A DNA stretch of 64,000 nt. It comes from an uncultured Prevotella sp. (lineage in GTDB: Bacteria > Bacteroidota > Bacteroidia > Bacteroidales > Bacteroidaceae). The first letter of the stretch is position 1; each line of letters begins with the position of its first letter. The notes under the pieces were generated by a model. That model was not told where the DNA came from. It was given only the letters and a program-made list of their open reading frames with translations, and made no database searches. Below are positions 62,095-64,000 of the stretch, piece after piece. Location of the stretch: NCBI GenBank assembly GCA_900541575.1, contig UQKO01000004.1:1-64000 (forward strand). Direction: 5' to 3'. Both the position numbers and the translations under genes were made by a program.

Positions 62095-62658
62095 TTAGTT
62101 GTTGACAAAATTTCGTATCATCTCGTGTCCTTGCGGCGTAAGGATGGATTCTGGATGGAATTGAATGCCATGTACGTCGTATTGTTTGTGGCGGATGCCC
62201 ATAATCTGTCCTTCTTCACTCAAAGCTGTGATTTCCAAACATGAAGGAAACTGCTCGTGGCTTACTACCCAAGAGTGGTAGCGACCCACATTGATTGTAT
62301 TGGGGAGACCACGAAACAAATAATCGTCGGTTGTGATTTGTATGGGCGTCTGTACGCCGTGAAATACTTTGGGCAGATTGTAGAGCTTCGCGCCAAACAC
62401 TTCGCCAATGGCTTGTTCTCCTAGGCAAACGCCCAAAATAGGTTTGGAAGGTGCATACTGCTCAATGACGGCTTTGAGCAAACCTGCTTCGTCGGGAATG
62501 CCTGGGCCTGGAGAAAGCACAATCTTGTCGTAAGCCTCTATCTCATCGAGCGAAAACTGATCGTTGCGTTTTACGCAGACTTCGGCTCCCTCTTCTTCCA
62601 AATATTGGAAAAGGTTATATGTGAATGAATCGTAATTGTCAACTAGAAATGTTCTCAT
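62095..62658 (-). CDS. trpG: Anthranilate synthase glutamine amidotransferase subunit
   Basis: A 187-residue class I amidotransferase supplying ammonia to TrpE. The nucleophile is Cys78 in ILGVCLGEQAIGEVF; the common His after CLG is Glu81 here. The His-Glu pair is in DVHGIQFHPESILTP. The opening FLVDNYDSFTYNLFQYL is typical. It overlaps trpE by 4 nt. PabA-type use for folate synthesis is possible but the operon points to tryptophan. Confidence 0.95.
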   Translation of the reverse strand: MRTFLVDNYDSFTYNLFQYLEEEGAEVCVKRNDQFSLDEIEAYDKIVLSPGPGIPDEAGLLKAVIEQYAPSKPILGVCLGEQAIGEVFGAKLYNLPKVFHGVQTPIQITTDDYLFRGLPNTINVGRYHSWVVSHEQFPSCLEITALSEEGQIMGIRHKQYDVHGIQFHPESILTPQGHEMIRNFVNN

Positions 62659-64000
62659 GCTTCTTCGTTTTTGTTAGTTTCAGCTATTTCTATCGCTTTG
62701 CGCAAGGCTCCTAGCTTATTGTTGACCTCTTGAAGTTCGTAATCTTCATTGCTTGCAGCGACAATGCCACCACCAGCTTGAAACCATAGTTCGCCATTTC
62801 TGCTTACAAAAGAACGTATTGTTATCGCTTGATTGAGCGTTCCGTTAAGTCCGATAAATCCGATGCAACCTCCGTAGGCTCCGCGGTTGTGTGGCTCGTA
62901 CTTACTGATTAGTTGTAAGGCACGCACTTTCGGAGCTCCGCTTAGCGTTCCTGCAGGGAAAGTGTCGGCTAAGATCTTGATGGGATTGGTCCCAGGGCGA
63001 ACATTGCCGCTTACGCGGCTTACAAGGTGAATCACGTGGCTATAGAATTGCGTCTCTTTCAAGAAATCTACTTTCACACCAGTACAATGACGATTTAAAT
63101 CGTTGCGCGCTAAATCTACCAGCATGGTGTGTTCGGCATTCTCTTTGGGATCGGCAAGTAGTGCTTGAGCTGCTTCAAGATCGGCAACTCGTGTACCTTG
63201 ACGGCGAGTTGTTCCTGCGATAGGATCGATATAGGCCATGCCATTGTCTTCTATGCGACAATGAGTCTCAGGCGAAGAACCGAAAATTCTAAATCCACCG
63301 AAATCGAAATAAAACAGATAGGGTGATGGGTTGATACGACGAAGAGCACGATATAGTTCAAAATCGTCGCCTTGATATTTTTGAATAAAACGGCGTGAGA
63401 GTACTATTTGGAACACATCACCACGTTTGCAATGGGCTATGCCTCGGCGAATGTTAGCCTTGTGTTCCTCATCTGTAAGTGGGGAAATCGTAGGCCCTAC
63501 GGCATGGAACGCATAAGTGGCGTAGTTGCGACTCATAACGGCGCGAACAATTCGTTCGGATCCACTCTTTTCACCTTCTCTGTGCATTTCGAGCAACTTG
63601 AGCTCACTGCTGAAATCATTGAATACAAGAAGATATTTGTAAAGAATATAATGAATGTCGGGTGCATCGTTACGTGCTTCCTTACTGTCCTTTACATCTA
63701 TATTCTCAAAATATCGAATAGCATTGAATGAGGTGTAGCCATAGAGTCCGCAATAACCACTATCTTTGCCTTCTACGTGAAACTGACCAATAAAGTCCTC
63801 AAAGGCATTAGCTACGCTGTAAGAGGAATTGATATTGCGTTCAATTTGAGTTTGATTGGGCAAGTTGAAGATGGCCATGTTATGGCTCACGCTAAATGAG
63901 GCAATAGGTTCTAACCCGATGAACGATTTGTTGTTTTCAGAACCATGATAGTCTGAACTTTCCATCAAAGCGCTTTGAGCAAAGAGGTCGCGAACTTTCA
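62655..64000 (-). CDS. trpE: Anthranilate synthase component I (5' end outside window)
   Basis: Chorismate-utilising enzyme making anthranilate. The frame stays open to the window edge (KVRDLFAQSALMESSDYHG on the minus strand), so the ATG near 63965 is internal and the gene is partial at its N-terminus. It carries the feedback-site-like LMESSD, the core GDVFQIVLSRRF, FGSSPETHCRIED, GTTRRQGTRVADLEA and the C-terminal FPAGTLSGAPKVRALQLI, GGCIGFIGLNG. The Bacteroidales operon order starting with trpB then trpE predicts trpB just outside. Confidence 0.96.
   Translation of the reverse strand, partial: KVRDLFAQSALMESSDYHGSENNKSFIGLEPIASFSVSHNMAIFNLPNQTQIERNINSSYSVANAFEDFIGQFHVEGKDSGYCGLYGYTSFNAIRYFENIDVKDSKEARNDAPDIHYILYKYLLVFNDFSSELKLLEMHREGEKSGSERIVRAVMSRNYATYAFHAVGPTISPLTDEEHKANIRRGIAHCKRGDVFQIVLSRRFIQKYQGDDFELYRALRRINPSPYLFYFDFGGFRIFGSSPETHCRIEDNGMAYIDPIAGTTRRQGTRVADLEAAQALLADPKENAEHTMLVDLARNDLNRHCTGVKVDFLKETQFYSHVIHLVSRVSGNVRPGTNPIKILADTFPAGTLSGAPKVRALQLISKYEPHNRGAYGGCIGFIGLNGTLNQAITIRSFVSRNGELWFQAGGGIVAASNEDYELQEVNNKLGALRKAIEIAETNKNEEA

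Overview
The window looks like chromosomal DNA from a Bacteroidales bacterium, most likely a Prevotella-type lineage (Prevotellaceae). The evidence is: promoters of the Bacteroidetes type (TTTG, 19 bp, TAnnTTTG) ahead of many genes; few Shine-Dalgarno sites; a trp operon in the order E-G-D-C-F-A; and typical family members such as C69 dipeptidase, an MG2-domain surface protein, a type IX secretion plug-domain protein (DUF5103), DUF3244 and DUF4468 proteins, and an S9 dipeptidyl peptidase. No tRNA, rRNA operon, CRISPR array, insertion sequence or prophage was recognised. The only structured RNA gene identified with certainty is RNase P RNA.

Layout. 70-1092 (minus): a membrane acyltransferase. 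1313-8997 (plus): gyrA behind a duplicated promoter-leader, two secreted TPR proteins and an M3 peptidase. 9023-11838: dCMP deaminase, S41 protease and 5-formyl-THF cyclo-ligase. 11995-17558: a cell-surface sugar cluster (3,4-ketoisomerase, GNAT/FemAB-like acyltransferase, sugar aminotransferase, three family 2 glycosyltransferases), probably making and transferring a 3-(acyl)amino-3,6-dideoxyhexose. 18056-27384: guaA, NUDIX hydrolase, mltG, acyl-CoA synthetase, an LptB-type ATPase and an S9 peptidase. 27487-36522 (minus): an accessory-looking region with three tandem paralogous secreted proteins, a broken lipoprotein gene, an O-antigen-ligase-like membrane protein, a transglutaminase-like protein, a DUF3244 protein, and a TPR lipoprotein plus membrane HTH protein that look like one regulator split in two. 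36769-41550: pheS, a C69 dipeptidase, nadC and a short J-domain protein. 41551-43274: a long gene-poor stretch rich in repeats. 43275-58653: MG2 protein, rnpB, alpha-L-fucosidase, DUF5103 protein, D-2-hydroxyacid dehydrogenase, TRIC-type channel, hemW, rmuC, an MBL-fold hydrolase, a BamA/TamA-like outer-membrane lipoprotein and a DUF4468 protein. 58899-64000 (minus): trpEGDCFA, with the 5' end of trpE beyond the window.

The least explained material is in the intergenic DNA. There are two near-identical small-RNA-like units, each with its own promoter and an intrinsic terminator. A roughly 30-bp motif containing GCAGCGGATA occurs five times. Two copies of a larger dispersed element each carry a strictly 22-bp-periodic tandem array: the start of the array and one flank are conserved between copies, but the palindromic units differ. 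A second, unrelated short repeat family lies near gene ends. A 36-bp perfect inverted repeat separates the DUF4468 gene from trpA. All similarity statements come from reading the sequence by eye. No alignment or database search was run.
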